This document shows, piece after piece, positions 9,250 through 18,376 of a stretch of DNA of 36,168 nt. Both the position numbers and the translations under genes were made by a program. The first letter of the stretch is position 1. The number at the start of each line of letters is the position of its first letter. The stretch is taken from NCBI RefSeq assembly GCF_001657475.1, contig NZ_LXEY01000112.1, positions 1 to 36,168 of the forward strand, in the 5' to 3' direction. The DNA comes from Enteractinococcus helveticum (GTDB lineage Bacteria > Actinomycetota > Actinomycetes > Actinomycetales > Micrococcaceae). The notes beneath the pieces were generated by a model. It ran no database searches. It saw nothing but the letters and a program-made list of their open reading frames with translations, and was not told the DNA's origin.

Positions 9250-9810
9250 TCAGTCATGGCCAGGATACATAACCTGGTATCGCAACCGAGCGAACTGGCC
9301 GATCTGCTGGGCCTCAACCAGAGTTAACCGATCTGATTCGATACGCTGATCCAACAGTGGCGCACCGTCAATCAGCGCGACCGGAGCGACACTGAGCGCG
9401 ATTTCATCCAAAGCTTGGGCGGCAATAAATTGCGATGCCAGTCCCCCACCGCCGACCACCCAGATGATCCCGTCACCTGCTAGCTCACGCAGTTGGGGTA
9501 TCGCCGCAGACACGTTGCCCGACATGAAACGAACTTCGGCATCACCCGGGACAGGAAGCTGTCGACTCGTGAAGACCACGGTCACCACATCTGACATCGC
9601 ATTACCCCAGGCATCCATCTTCTCTAATGCGCCCAATTCGTTGAGTACCCATTCATAGGTGGTGGATCCCATGACCTGTATGGCAGCACGCGGCGGAGCA
9701 AGTCGTGGATCGTCTCCACCTGGCACAGCAAAAAGCCATGCCAATGAGTTGTGTTGATCGGCCAGGTATCCGTCCAAGCTGGTGGCGGTTTCGTAAATGA
9801 TTTGTCCCAT
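9250..9810 (-). CDS. RibD-C/dihydrofolate-reductase-like protein (copy 1)
   Basis: About 186 residues with the RibD C-terminal fold: YETATSLDGYLAD at the start, MGSTTYEWVL in the middle and a Gly-rich nucleotide loop (IIWVVGGGGLASQFI), ending with an RLRYQV strand. The family binds NADPH. RibD proper reduces a pyrimidine in riboflavin synthesis, while stand-alone versions like this are of unknown substrate. I chose the internal Met at 9810 because the longer reading adds an unrelated basic extension. Two further homologues follow immediately on the opposite strand. Confidence 0.78.
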   Translation of the reverse strand: MGQIIYETATSLDGYLADQHNSLAWLFAVPGGDDPRLAPPRAAIQVMGSTTYEWVLNELGALEKMDAWGNAMSDVVTVVFTSRQLPVPGDAEVRFMSGNVSAAIPQLRELAGDGIIWVVGGGGLASQFIAAQALDEIALSVAPVALIDGAPLLDQRIESDRLTLVEAQQIGQFARLRYQVMYPGHD

Positions 9811-10033
9811 AATCGCGACGCTAGCGCCCAAGATTCTTCTGTAACACCGGCGGTCACTAATCTGTGGAAAACCCCTGGTCAAACGGTGATGGATTGTTCT
9901 CACCCACAACGTACGAATGCCGAAGTCACGACGTCGTCGTTCGAGTATTCTCCGGAGCCATAGTTATTTTCCAGCCTGGTTTTTAGACTGGTCTGTGAGC
10001 CATCCTCACGACGTATGGGAGGAAGAGTTCATT

Positions 10034-10699
10034 ATGCGGCTCAGTATCAATCTTTTTATGACACTCAATGGTGTCAGCCAAGCGCCCGGTGGTCCAGAAG
10101 AGGACACTCGGGGTGGTTTTACAGACGGCGGCTGGTTGATGTCGGTTTTCGATGAAGGCTGCGGGCAAGCGGTCTCCCGCTGGTTTGATCAATGCGGAGC
10201 GCTGCTGCTGGGGCGTCGCACCTACGACATCTTTGCTTCCCACTGGCCGCAGGTCAGCGACCCGGACGATCTGGTCGCCCACCTGATCAATACCTCGCAG
10301 AAATACGTGGTGACATCTTCTGCGCTCGGGGACGTCTGGGCCGATTCATCGACGCGTCTGGGTGATGACTTTCTCGATGAAATTCGACGCCTGAAAAGTG
10401 TCGAGCGCGAGGGTGAACTCCAGGTCCATGGCAGTGTGCAATTGGCACGGACCCTGCACCAGGCCGGAGTTGTGGATGTGTATCGGTTTCTTATCGCACC
10501 GGTGACGGTTGGCCCGGGTTTTGGGATGTTCTCTGCAGCAGGCCCGTCTTATAAGATGCGTGTTCGCCACGGCGTCGTCACCCAAAATGGGGTGTATGAC
10601 GTGGAGATGATCCCAGAGCCCTTCGGTGGGCGGAAAACGGTTGGCCTGAACGACGGCAAAGAAGTGGTGCTCGAGGTCGACGATCCGGAGGCGTCATGA
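10034..10699 (+). CDS. RibD-C/dihydrofolate-reductase-like protein (copy 2)
   Basis: 221-residue protein beginning MRLSINLFMTLNGVSQAPGG, typical of YyaP/DHFR-like proteins. It has LLLGRRTYDIFASHWP at about 67-82, a nucleotide-loop equivalent (ELQVHGSVQLARTL) and a C-terminal GVYDVEM strand. The start is supported by GGGAGGA about 10 nt upstream. The last bases overlap the start of copy 3 by 4 bp (ATGA), so the two are translationally coupled. Probable NAD(P)H-dependent reductase of unknown substrate. Confidence 0.82.
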   Translation: MRLSINLFMTLNGVSQAPGGPEEDTRGGFTDGGWLMSVFDEGCGQAVSRWFDQCGALLLGRRTYDIFASHWPQVSDPDDLVAHLINTSQKYVVTSSALGDVWADSSTRLGDDFLDEIRRLKSVEREGELQVHGSVQLARTLHQAGVVDVYRFLIAPVTVGPGFGMFSAAGPSYKMRVRHGVVTQNGVYDVEMIPEPFGGRKTVGLNDGKEVVLEVDDPEAS

Positions 10700-11283
10700 G
10701 CTGCTATGCCAGTGTGAGCATTTCTTTAGACGGGTACTACACCGGGCTGAATCCTTCAGCGCAGCAGATGTTGGGTGAAGGTGGTGAGGTGTTACATGCC
10801 TGGCTGCCACGCGATGTCATTGACCGACCGGAGTCTGGTGTGCACGACATTATCGCCGAGGAGTACACGCGGATCGGTGCTGTGGTGATGGGCTGGGATA
10901 GTTATGAACATGCCGAAGCCGTCTGGGGTGCCAAACCGCCGTTTGGTGTTCCGGTGTATGTGGTTACCAGCAGGTATTTGGCCGACGACGTTCGGCACGG
11001 CACGACGTTTCGTTTCGTCAATGATGGCTTCGAGGCCGCCGTTGAGCATGCGCAAAATGCGGCAGGAGATAAAGAAGTGGGCCTGCACGGCGGCGGGGCG
11101 ATCCGGCAGGGGCTGCTCCACGGTCTGCTCGAGGAGTTACAGCTGCATCTGGTACCTGTGCTGCTAGGTGACGGGCGGCAGTTATTCGACGGCGTCGACC
11201 CGGCGGACATTGAGTTAGAGCAGCTGCGAGCCGCCGAGGGACAAGGCGTTACGCACATTAAATATCGCGTGCGTTATGGCTGA
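10696..11283 (+). CDS. RibD-C/dihydrofolate-reductase-like protein (copy 3)
   Basis: 195-residue homologue: SVSISLDGYYTGLNPS at the N-terminus, VVMGWDSYEHAEAVWG in the middle, GLHGGGAIRQGLLHGLLEELQLHLVPVLLGDGRQLFDG as the nucleotide-binding and core region, and IKYRVRYG at the end. It is coupled to copy 2 through an ATGA overlap, suggesting that the two products are made together and perhaps act on related substrates. It converges on the penicillin-acylase gene, with only 5 bp between the stop codons. Confidence 0.82.
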   Translation: MSCYASVSISLDGYYTGLNPSAQQMLGEGGEVLHAWLPRDVIDRPESGVHDIIAEEYTRIGAVVMGWDSYEHAEAVWGAKPPFGVPVYVVTSRYLADDVRHGTTFRFVNDGFEAAVEHAQNAAGDKEVGLHGGGAIRQGLLHGLLEELQLHLVPVLLGDGRQLFDGVDPADIELEQLRAAEGQGVTHIKYRVRYG

Positions 11284-11288
11284 AGGCT

Positions 11289-13883
11289 TCATGACAGCTT
11301 AGCTGTGGGTTCCAGGACGAGCACGGCTTGAGTGGCGTCGTCGATGGCTTCCGGTGAGTATGCCCACGGGAATTGCTTGCCCTGGGCCCAATCGTCGGCC
11401 TGATCAACATAATTTCGGTGAAACGCGTGACCGCTGGTACCGGTCAGGTTTTGCCACACGGAGGCGTCCCAGTCGCTGAGATCAACCACCATGCGCATTG
11501 ACGGAACGCTGGTGGTCGCATAGCCTTCGTCCAGTTCCCAACCGGTGGCGTTGACGACACCCGAGCCACCACCGGTGGGATAGGGGCCGCGATTGAATAG
11601 CGCTTCGATGGGCGCGATGCCGCTATTGCCAAAGGACTCGTGTCGCAGCGTCAACGCATGCAGGTCACCCCAGTTCCAGTCCTCGGGGTCGGATCCTTGT
11701 GCAGCAACCAACTCGTTATAGGCGGCCTCGGCGGCGTCTGCCAGCAGGGCCCCTTGGGATTCGCCCCACCAGGTGCTGTCAGGATCCTCACGTTGGATGG
11801 TAAAGAATTCGAAGAGCCGAGACTGATCGTCTCGGGTGATGTCGGCGTCCTGGGTGTCCATCATGGCTTGGGTGACGTGATTCCACAGCACATTGGCATA
11901 GGCTGCCGGCGCGGAGTCGGCGTCATTATTTCCATCCCATTCGGCGAGCATGTCCAGGGCCTGTTGGACGTCGTCGTTTTTTACGTCGATGCCAGCATAG
12001 GCCTGTTGCAGCGGTGCGGCACCGGGGAATTGAGTGTCCATGTGCAGTTGGGACATCGACTCGACCGTCACCGGGCCTGCGGCAATGAGGGCTTCGAGTT
12101 GCTCGACGATGCGTGCTGCGCGGTAGCCGTAGTCCCAGTCGCGAGACAAAAAGTACGGGTAGTCGTCGGTGACGATCGCGTTATTTGCGGTGACAATGTA
12201 GCCGGATTCGGGATTGTAGCTCACCGGCAGGTCATCAAAAGTGATGAAGCCTTGCCAGTTGTAGGAACTGTCCCAGCCGGGTTGGGGTAGGTAGCCGTCG
12301 CCGGCGCCGCGGATGGGCAGTTTGCCGGGCGCCTGATAGCCGATGTTGCCGTGGGTATCTGCGTAGATCAGGTTCTGGCCGGGGACGGCGAATTCGGAGG
12401 CCGCTTGGCGGAAATCGGCGAAGGTTTGCGCCCGGTTCAGCGTGAAAATGGACCGCGGTGTGGTGGTGACATCCAGGGCCGTCCAGCGCAAACTCAGGGC
12501 AAATTTACCGGGTGGGACGTCGTCGTCATTGGCAATCGCTGGGTTGATCGTAATGGTTTCAAAGTCTGGTTCGAGATCCGACAGGATGGGACCGTGGTGG
12601 GTGGAGCGGACCTCGTAGCGAACATCCTGCCCGCCGGCGACCTTGAAAGTTTCGTTTCGGGTTTCAAAGTCGTGCAGTTCGCCGTCGTGCCAGTAGCCGT
12701 TGTCCTGGATTTTTTCGACGTAGAGGTCTGCGACGTCGGTGGTGAGGTTGGTGAATCCCCAGGCGATGTTTTGGTTGTGGCCGATGATGACGCCGGGCAG
12801 CCCGGAGAAGCTAAAGCCGGCCACATCGTAGGCGCAGTCCTCGGTGATGGTGGCGCAGCGCAGATGCACCTGGTGCCAGACCGATGGCAGGGTCGCGCCA
12901 AGGTGCGGGTCATTGGCTAGCAGGGGGAGCCCGGTGTCGGTGTGCTCGCCGGAGATGACCCACGAGTTAGAACCGATGCCCTCGCCCACTGACGGCATGA
13001 GGGCATCGAGTGTGGTCAGCAGGTCGGTGACACCGGCGAGGTCAAGGTCGCTGGTTGGGGTGGTAGTTGCGGCTCGGGGTCGGGCATCAATGTTTTCGGC
13101 TCCGCTGGGGCCGGTGGCTTGGGGAATCTGGGTGCTGTCGATGTTGGAGCCGTTGGGGTCTTCGGCCAGGATGACCGGGTGTTGCTCGAAGGGATATTCC
13201 GGGTAGAGGTCGGCCAGCTGCTGGGCGTCGAGCTGTTGGGTGAGCAGTGCGCGGGCGGTTTCTTCTTCCAGGTTGGTGCGCAGGTCCCAGGCCATGGCTT
13301 TCAACCAGGCGGCCGAATCGACCGGCGTCCAGGGTTCTGGCTCATACCCGCGGTTTTGTAGGCCCAGCACAGTGTATTCAAAGGCCAGCGCGCCACCTTG
13401 GCGTTCGGTTAGATAGGCGTTGACGCCGTCGGCATAGGCCTCGTAGTAGGCGCGCTCGCGCTGGGGTAGGTCGGCGATTTCTTGGGCGGCGACGCCGTGC
13501 CAGTCGAGGCTGCGCAGGAATTTATCGGCACCCAGTTGGGATTCGCCGAATAGTTCGGACAGCCGCCCTGCGGTCATGTGGCGGCGAAAGTCCATTTCCC
13601 AAAACCGATCCTGAGCATGCACGTAGCCCTGGGCCATGAAAAGATCGTGTGAGGTTTCCGCGGTGATCGTGGGGATGCCGCGAGCATCGCGCTGTACTGT
13701 GACGCTGTGGTCCAGCCCGCTGACCTGCAGGGTGCCCTTGGTGTCGGGGAAGGCCCGCTGAACCGACCACATCACGTAGCCACCCACCACCAGCACCGCG
13801 ACGCCGAGGAGTCCGAGCAGCCCAAGGAATATTGTGATGAGTCGGGAACGGATGCGTGAGCGAGGAGCCGATGTTGGCGTCAT
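11289..13883 (-). CDS. Penicillin acylase-family Ntn-hydrolase, membrane-anchored
   Basis: About 864 residues when read from the second Met, which is followed by Arg-rich residues and one hydrophobic helix (about 17-40) that should anchor or export it. The alpha part carries VQRDARGIPTITAET and FMAQGYVHAQDRFWEMDF. The autocatalytic cleavage site is the SNSW in GIGSNSWVISG. By analogy with other penicillin acylases, the first Ser (about S305 from this start) becomes the N-terminal nucleophile of the beta chain. Downstream are HNQNIAWGFTNLTTDVADLYVEK and GHAFHRNYVDQADDW, also typical. The family hydrolyses amides such as beta-lactam side chains or acyl-homoserine lactones; the true substrate is not readable here. 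Confidence 0.9.
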   Translation of the reverse strand: MTPTSAPRSRIRSRLITIFLGLLGLLGVAVLVVGGYVMWSVQRAFPDTKGTLQVSGLDHSVTVQRDARGIPTITAETSHDLFMAQGYVHAQDRFWEMDFRRHMTAGRLSELFGESQLGADKFLRSLDWHGVAAQEIADLPQRERAYYEAYADGVNAYLTERQGGALAFEYTVLGLQNRGYEPEPWTPVDSAAWLKAMAWDLRTNLEEETARALLTQQLDAQQLADLYPEYPFEQHPVILAEDPNGSNIDSTQIPQATGPSGAENIDARPRAATTTPTSDLDLAGVTDLLTTLDALMPSVGEGIGSNSWVISGEHTDTGLPLLANDPHLGATLPSVWHQVHLRCATITEDCAYDVAGFSFSGLPGVIIGHNQNIAWGFTNLTTDVADLYVEKIQDNGYWHDGELHDFETRNETFKVAGGQDVRYEVRSTHHGPILSDLEPDFETITINPAIANDDDVPPGKFALSLRWTALDVTTTPRSIFTLNRAQTFADFRQAASEFAVPGQNLIYADTHGNIGYQAPGKLPIRGAGDGYLPQPGWDSSYNWQGFITFDDLPVSYNPESGYIVTANNAIVTDDYPYFLSRDWDYGYRAARIVEQLEALIAAGPVTVESMSQLHMDTQFPGAAPLQQAYAGIDVKNDDVQQALDMLAEWDGNNDADSAPAAYANVLWNHVTQAMMDTQDADITRDDQSRLFEFFTIQREDPDSTWWGESQGALLADAAEAAYNELVAAQGSDPEDWNWGDLHALTLRHESFGNSGIAPIEALFNRGPYPTGGGSGVVNATGWELDEGYATTSVPSMRMVVDLSDWDASVWQNLTGTSGHAFHRNYVDQADDWAQGKQFPWAYSPEAIDDATQAVLVLEPTAKLS

Positions 13884-13975
13884 GATCTGGGTCGCCCCTT
13901 CAGACACGGTGGGTGGGTGCAACGTGATTGCCTCTAGGCTACGTGATGGAGCGCACTGTGCGGGAGCTTTCGCGC

Positions 13976-14830
13976 CTAGTCATTCAGGGTATCGGCCACC
14001 TCCGCCACAAAATCGGCGATGTGTGGGCCAAACATGATTGGATCGTTATGGTTCGCGCCGTCCATAACGTGATCGAATAGCAGGTGCGGTGCCGCATCGG
14101 CCACGTGTGCGCTGAGGTGAGTTGGAATCACGGTGTCGTGTTCGGCTCGGATGACTGCAATCGGCACATCAGTGTGTGCGACATGGTCGACGACGGGAAA
14201 CCGGTCGCGCAAGATCAGGCGCACCGACAGGCCGGGATAGTGGTGGGCTGCGACATCAGCCAGTTCGGTAAATGGGGATCGGAAGATGGCCGCGGCCGGT
14301 GGGTGCTCGGCTAACAGGGCCGCGATGACGCCACCACCCAGGGATTCACCAAAATACAGTGTGGACTTGGGTGGGTAGCCGAGGTCCTCTAGCGCTTGGA
14401 CGGCAGCTCGGCCATCGGCAATTAGACCGTGTTGATTTGGTGAGCCCGGGTTGGTGCTATAACCGCGGTAGTCCATAACCAGTACCGCAAAACCACGGGC
14501 CTGGAAGGCTTGGGCGAGACGGAGACGGTTTGCCCGGTTGCCGGCGTTGCCGGGAGCCATGAGAATCGCCAGTTCACGGGCCTCTGCCTCGCCAGCAGGA
14601 GGTGCAAACCAGGCTGATAGTTGGAGCCCGTTGGCAGTGTGCAGCGTGAGATCGCGGCCGCCCTCAAGTACTTCGGCCGCGGCCGGGACGGCAGAGGTAT
14701 CGGGAAAATAGATCATGGAACGCTGCAGCGACCACATCAATACCACTGCTATCACCGCCGTCGTCACCAGGCCCACCACGACCAGCACGCGGCGGCGTCG
14801 TGAAGGCCGAGGCTGCCCGGTGGTGGTCAT
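13976..14830 (-). CDS. Membrane-anchored alpha/beta hydrolase
   Basis: 284 residues from the Met at 14830. An Arg-rich N-terminus and a transmembrane helix (about 14-33) anchor it, and the hydrolase domain would face outward. The triad is visible: nucleophile elbow FGESLGGG with S163, acid D232 in RAEHDTVIP, and H261 in DGANHNDP. The strand VLVMDYRGYSTNPGSP and the whole layout match the BEM46/YfhR-like subfamily. Substrate unknown; a lipase, esterase or peptidase role is possible. It is 45 bp downstream of the YczE-type gene on the same strand. Confidence 0.82.
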   Translation of the reverse strand: MTTTGQPRPSRRRRVLVVVGLVTTAVIAVVLMWSLQRSMIYFPDTSAVPAAAEVLEGGRDLTLHTANGLQLSAWFAPPAGEAEARELAILMAPGNAGNRANRLRLAQAFQARGFAVLVMDYRGYSTNPGSPNQHGLIADGRAAVQALEDLGYPPKSTLYFGESLGGGVIAALLAEHPPAAAIFRSPFTELADVAAHHYPGLSVRLILRDRFPVVDHVAHTDVPIAVIRAEHDTVIPTHLSAHVADAAPHLLFDHVMDGANHNDPIMFGPHIADFVAEVADTLND

Positions 14831-14875
14831 GCCACCATGGTGACAGCTCACCTGGACTGGGGCAAGGCGTGGTGG

Positions 14876-15574
14876 TTAGCCGTTCTTCGCTGCGCGGCGT
14901 TGGCGAAGGTTGTCGATGGCCTTGACCACTCCTCCGACGGCAAATGCCGCAAACACGGTTCCTTCGCGTACACCTTCGAGTTGCTGCATCATCATCAATG
15001 AGACGACGGCGGCGATGATCACCAGTGACCAGTCCACGATTTGTTTCATCGTCCCGAATCGTGCAGAGGTCACCTGGGTCAGCGCCATGACGATGCCTTC
15101 GCCCGGCAGATAGAGCAGCTTGGGTTGGACCTGAATGTAGACGCCGATGCCAAGAATGATCGCGCCCATGATCGTCACGACCCACTGGAGCAGATAGTTG
15201 TCGGTTTGTGCCCAGGAGGTCAAAAAGATTGAGACGTCGATCAGCGTGCCAAAGATGATGGCGATCGGAAGTTGGACTAGCTGGAATAGTGGAAAGCGTC
15301 GTCGCAAAATGATGATCTGGATGAGCACGAACACGGCGTTCATCACCACGGTCACGCCACCGACGGTCCATGATGTTGCGGCATCGATCACCGCTGGGAA
15401 GGTGGAAATCGGGGCGGTTCCCAGCTGGCCGTGCACGCTGAGCGCGATGCCAACGGACATGACAAATACACCGAGCAAAAAGGTGACCCAGCGGCCCCAC
15501 ATACTTGTGACCTTGGGCGGTTGGGCGGTGTCTTTGATGGTGGTGATGTCTTCGTTGTGCATGCCCTCGGGCAT
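14876..15574 (-). CDS. YczE/YitT-like integral membrane protein
   Basis: 232-residue membrane protein with about five to six hydrophobic segments. It includes LLGVFVMSVGIALSVHGQLGTAPIST near the N-terminus and GIGVYIQVQPKLLYLPGEGIVMALTQV in the second half, the repeat pattern typical of the YczE/YyaS group. Function in this family is not established. The first Met is chosen because GAGGAC lies about 8 nt upstream. It is probably transcribed together with the downstream alpha/beta hydrolase. Confidence 0.72.
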   Translation of the reverse strand: MPEGMHNEDITTIKDTAQPPKVTSMWGRWVTFLLGVFVMSVGIALSVHGQLGTAPISTFPAVIDAATSWTVGGVTVVMNAVFVLIQIIILRRRFPLFQLVQLPIAIIFGTLIDVSIFLTSWAQTDNYLLQWVVTIMGAIILGIGVYIQVQPKLLYLPGEGIVMALTQVTSARFGTMKQIVDWSLVIIAAVVSLMMMQQLEGVREGTVFAAFAVGGVVKAIDNLRQRRAAKNG

Positions 15575-16692
15575 TATGTGGTCCTCGCTTCTTCATCCGG
15601 TATGGCCTACCGGCCTGTCGCTACTGTAGTCGCAGCGTCAACGAAACCCCGATTTTCAGCTGTCAGGTCCGCTACCGGATGCATGACCGGATTCCCGTTT
15701 CGGTGGTCAAAAAGGAATACCCTAGACATTGAGAGCACTGATAAGATTCCTGCCGCTGTCGAAGACATAGGTTGCTCATCGTCGGTCTGGGCTGCGGAAA
15801 ACCGGCTGGAACTCAAGGTCAGAGTATCCCATCATGATGGCATTCGTTATGGCTAGTGCACTGATCCGTACGATAAGTCACGTCGATGATCCTTCCGGAG
15901 AGACTGTGTAAAACGACAGTACTGCGGGACAGCTATGGTGCTGCAAGAAATGCTCCAGCCCTGATTATTCCATGAGCGCGTGTTAGACCGGCTAGACCTC
16001 CGAGCTTTAGGGAGAGTTTTGTACCATTGCTGGTAGCCGATCTGCTGACTAATGCAATATTGAAAACTGACTCTCCAGGAGCCTTCGGGTTCGACCTGTT
16101 CAAAATAGCCTAGGTTCTTGTCTCCCATTCATCCATGATCGAGTGATTTTTGTGCCCGCCTTTGCAAGTTTGCCCTGCAGCAAACATCAGCAGACCACCT
16201 CATTAGTACAGATCTAAGGACGCTGGTTATCGACCCATGTCTTAGACACACTCGCAACCACAGCTACGTTTTGGAAGAAACAATGAATTGCCCTTCAGCG
16301 GAAACACGGGCTTTCGTGACTTAAGTCTCACACCTAAAAGGCTTCAAACTGCGCCTTGCCCAAAATATCTTGCAGCAAATAAGACCAAGAGGAGCATAAC
16401 TAGCTCCCCGGATTTACTGCTCTCTTCAGCTCGGACACTGAGCGTGATATACATCACCCTTTAGAGGCATATACTTTAAATCTTTGGCCCTGAGAGCTTT
16501 CTGCCCTGGTTGACCACGTCGACCACCCTCGCCCCGGCGGCACTCAAGAACCTAACCAGGGGAACTTCTTCAAGCCAAACTTTTCCCATCCTGCCAAGTC
16601 AACCATTGATTTCAAGGCCTTACGACAACTCATTCGAGTGGCACTGAGATGCCTGCGGCCCGACAGAAAGTTCGCTTCTTGTGTTGCCGACC
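15575..16692. other. Long region without a recognisable gene
   Basis: About 1.1 kb upstream of the catabolic operon. Open frames here are short, have no convincing ribosome binding site and translate to low-complexity Ser/Arg-rich sequence. Stops are frequent in all frames from about 15.85 to 16.6 kb and base composition looks more AT-rich than in the flanking genes. It could be decayed coding sequence, but I could not match any part of it to a known family. Confidence 0.4.
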
Positions 16693-16732
16693 TTGCAATC
16701 TGTTCAAAAGGCGTGCAGTGTCACGAATCACA
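16693..16732 (+). promoter_or_regulatory. Promoter/operator of the catabolic operon (shared motif)
   Basis: TTGCAA (16693-16698) is followed after exactly 17 bp by CAGTGT (16716-16721), preceded by a TG. This gives a -35 plus weak extended -10 arrangement that would start transcription about 28 nt before the hydroxylase ATG. The block TGCAGTGTCACGAATCACA (16714-16732) recurs with 17/19 identity upstream of the flavin-reductase locus (33253-33271), with the same 17-bp spacing to a TTGTAT. A weak -10 and a conserved downstream AATCACA suggest an activator-dependent promoter. Confidence 0.6.
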
Positions 16733-16755
16733 TTCTTTGAGCGGAAGGAAATCCC

Positions 16756-18330
16756 ATGACCATTGCAAACGCAGACACCCAATCCACCAGCGAAGACCAG
16801 AGCCAATACATCCCATTTACCGGCCAGGAATATCTGGATAGTCTCAACGACGGTCGCGAAGTCTGGATTTACGGCGAGCGGGTAGAAAATGTTGCCGAGC
16901 ATCCGGCTTTTCGCAACTCAGCACGCATGATTGCCCGGATGTATGACGCGCTGCACGATCCAAAACACAAAGACATCCTGACAATGCCAACCGAATGGGG
17001 CGGCTTCACTCACCGCTTTTTCAGAGCTCCAAAGAACACCGAAGAACAAGTTGCCCAACGTGATGCGATTGCTGAATGGCAGAAAGTCGCCTGGGGCTGG
17101 ATGGGCCGTTCCCCAGACTACAAGGGCTGCTTCTTGGCCACCCTGGGTGCAAACGCGGACTTTTACCGCGGCTATGAAGATAACGCTCGCGCTTGGTACC
17201 GCAAAGCCCAAGAAAAAACCTGGTATGTCAACCACGCGATCATGAATCCACCGGTCGACCGAAACCTGGGTCCCGAAGCCGGAAAAGACGTCTTTGTGCG
17301 CGTCACCAAAGAAACCGCCGATGGCATCTACGTCACCGGAGCCAAAGTGGTGGCCACCGGTTCAGCGCTGACCCACTACACCTTCGTTGGCCATGTTGGT
17401 CAAGTTGCCGTAGATGATCCGTCGTTCTCGCCGGTTTTCATCACCCCAACGAACGCCCCCGGTGTCAAACTCATCTCGCGGGTCTCCAATGAACAGCGTG
17501 CAGCAGTGCTGGGCAGCCCATTCGACTACCCACTGTCCAGCCGCCTGGATGAAAACGACGCGATCCTGGTACTGGATGACGTGTTTGTCCCCTGGGAAAA
17601 CGTCTTTATCTACAACGATCTGGAACAGGCCAATAAATACAACATCCACTCTGGATACCTGGAACGCGCATCGCTACACGGCTGCACCCGCTTCGCGGTC
17701 AAACTCGACTTCCTAGTCGGCCTGCTCACCCGGGCATTGGAAATCACCGGCGCCGATGAATTCCACGGGGTGAAATCTCAGCTGGGCGAAGTCATCGCGT
17801 GGCGCAACACCTTCTGGGCGCTGTCTGATGCCATGGCAAAGAGCGAAGTGCCCTGGAAGAACGGCATGATCCAGCCCAGCCCACAATTTGCTGGTGCCTA
17901 CCGGGTCATGAACCAGCTGGCCATGCCCAAGATCAAAAACATCATCGAACAGATCGTCGCCTCGGGACTCATCTACCTGAACTCTCATGCGGTCGATTTC
18001 AAGACCCCTGAAATTCGCCAGTACCTCGACACCTACGTACGCGGCAGCAACGATAACAATGCTGTAGAGCGCGTAAAGGTTATGAAGATGCTGTGGGATG
18101 CGATCGGCACCGAATTCGGAGCCCGCCACGAACTGTATGAAATCAACTACATCGGATCCAACGATGTCACCCGTCAAACCAACTTGTTCTCCGCCATGGG
18201 AACCGGCCTGTTGGACTACTGCAAAGACTTCGCCCAATCGGCCATGGACGAATATGACCTGGATGGTTGGACCGTCGATGACTTGGTCAACCCTGACGAT
18301 GTCAGCGTTTTGGACAGCATCAAGCAGTAG
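16756..18330 (+). CDS. HpaB-family FADH2-dependent aromatic hydroxylase (oxygenase component)
   Basis: 524 residues, full length for the 4-hydroxyphenylacetate 3-hydroxylase large-component family. Such enzymes take reduced FAD from a separate reductase and hydroxylate a phenol ortho to its hydroxyl, giving a catechol. The family block WMGRSPDYKG (115-124) is present, as is TWYVNHAIMNPP. R118, Y122 and H160 have exactly the spacing of the flavin-site R100, Y104 and H142 described for the Thermus enzyme. Later landmarks include VLDDVFVPWENVFIYND and the C-terminal ARHELYEINYIGSNDV. A GGAAGG stretch precedes the ATG. It leads an eight-gene operon in which the next gene is a ring-cleaving dioxygenase. 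Likely substrates are 4-hydroxyphenylacetate, tyrosine-like phenols or hydroxypyridines. HpaB-type pyrrole-2-carboxylate or chlorophenol hydroxylases are alternatives. Confidence 0.88.
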   Translation: MTIANADTQSTSEDQSQYIPFTGQEYLDSLNDGREVWIYGERVENVAEHPAFRNSARMIARMYDALHDPKHKDILTMPTEWGGFTHRFFRAPKNTEEQVAQRDAIAEWQKVAWGWMGRSPDYKGCFLATLGANADFYRGYEDNARAWYRKAQEKTWYVNHAIMNPPVDRNLGPEAGKDVFVRVTKETADGIYVTGAKVVATGSALTHYTFVGHVGQVAVDDPSFSPVFITPTNAPGVKLISRVSNEQRAAVLGSPFDYPLSSRLDENDAILVLDDVFVPWENVFIYNDLEQANKYNIHSGYLERASLHGCTRFAVKLDFLVGLLTRALEITGADEFHGVKSQLGEVIAWRNTFWALSDAMAKSEVPWKNGMIQPSPQFAGAYRVMNQLAMPKIKNIIEQIVASGLIYLNSHAVDFKTPEIRQYLDTYVRGSNDNNAVERVKVMKMLWDAIGTEFGARHELYEINYIGSNDVTRQTNLFSAMGTGLLDYCKDFAQSAMDEYDLDGWTVDDLVNPDDVSVLDSIKQ

Positions 18331-18376
18331 CTCGCCCGCTGATTAGCCCAAGTAGAGACATCGGAAAGGAGAACTG

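Noticed and set aside
12351..12920. 189-codon plus-strand open frame opposite the penicillin acylase gene
   Set aside because: Antisense to a well-conserved enzyme, Gly/Val/Asp-rich, with no ribosome site or motif.
14664..15596. 310-codon open frame on the minus strand, rich in Arg and His
   Set aside because: It overlaps the YczE-type and alpha/beta hydrolase genes in another frame, and its translation is low-complexity Arg/His/Pro typical of a shadow frame in GC-rich DNA.
15853..16128. 91-codon minus-strand frame in the long gap before the operon
   Set aside because: No ribosome site, Ser/Arg-rich, no recognisable motif. I could not support an IS assignment.
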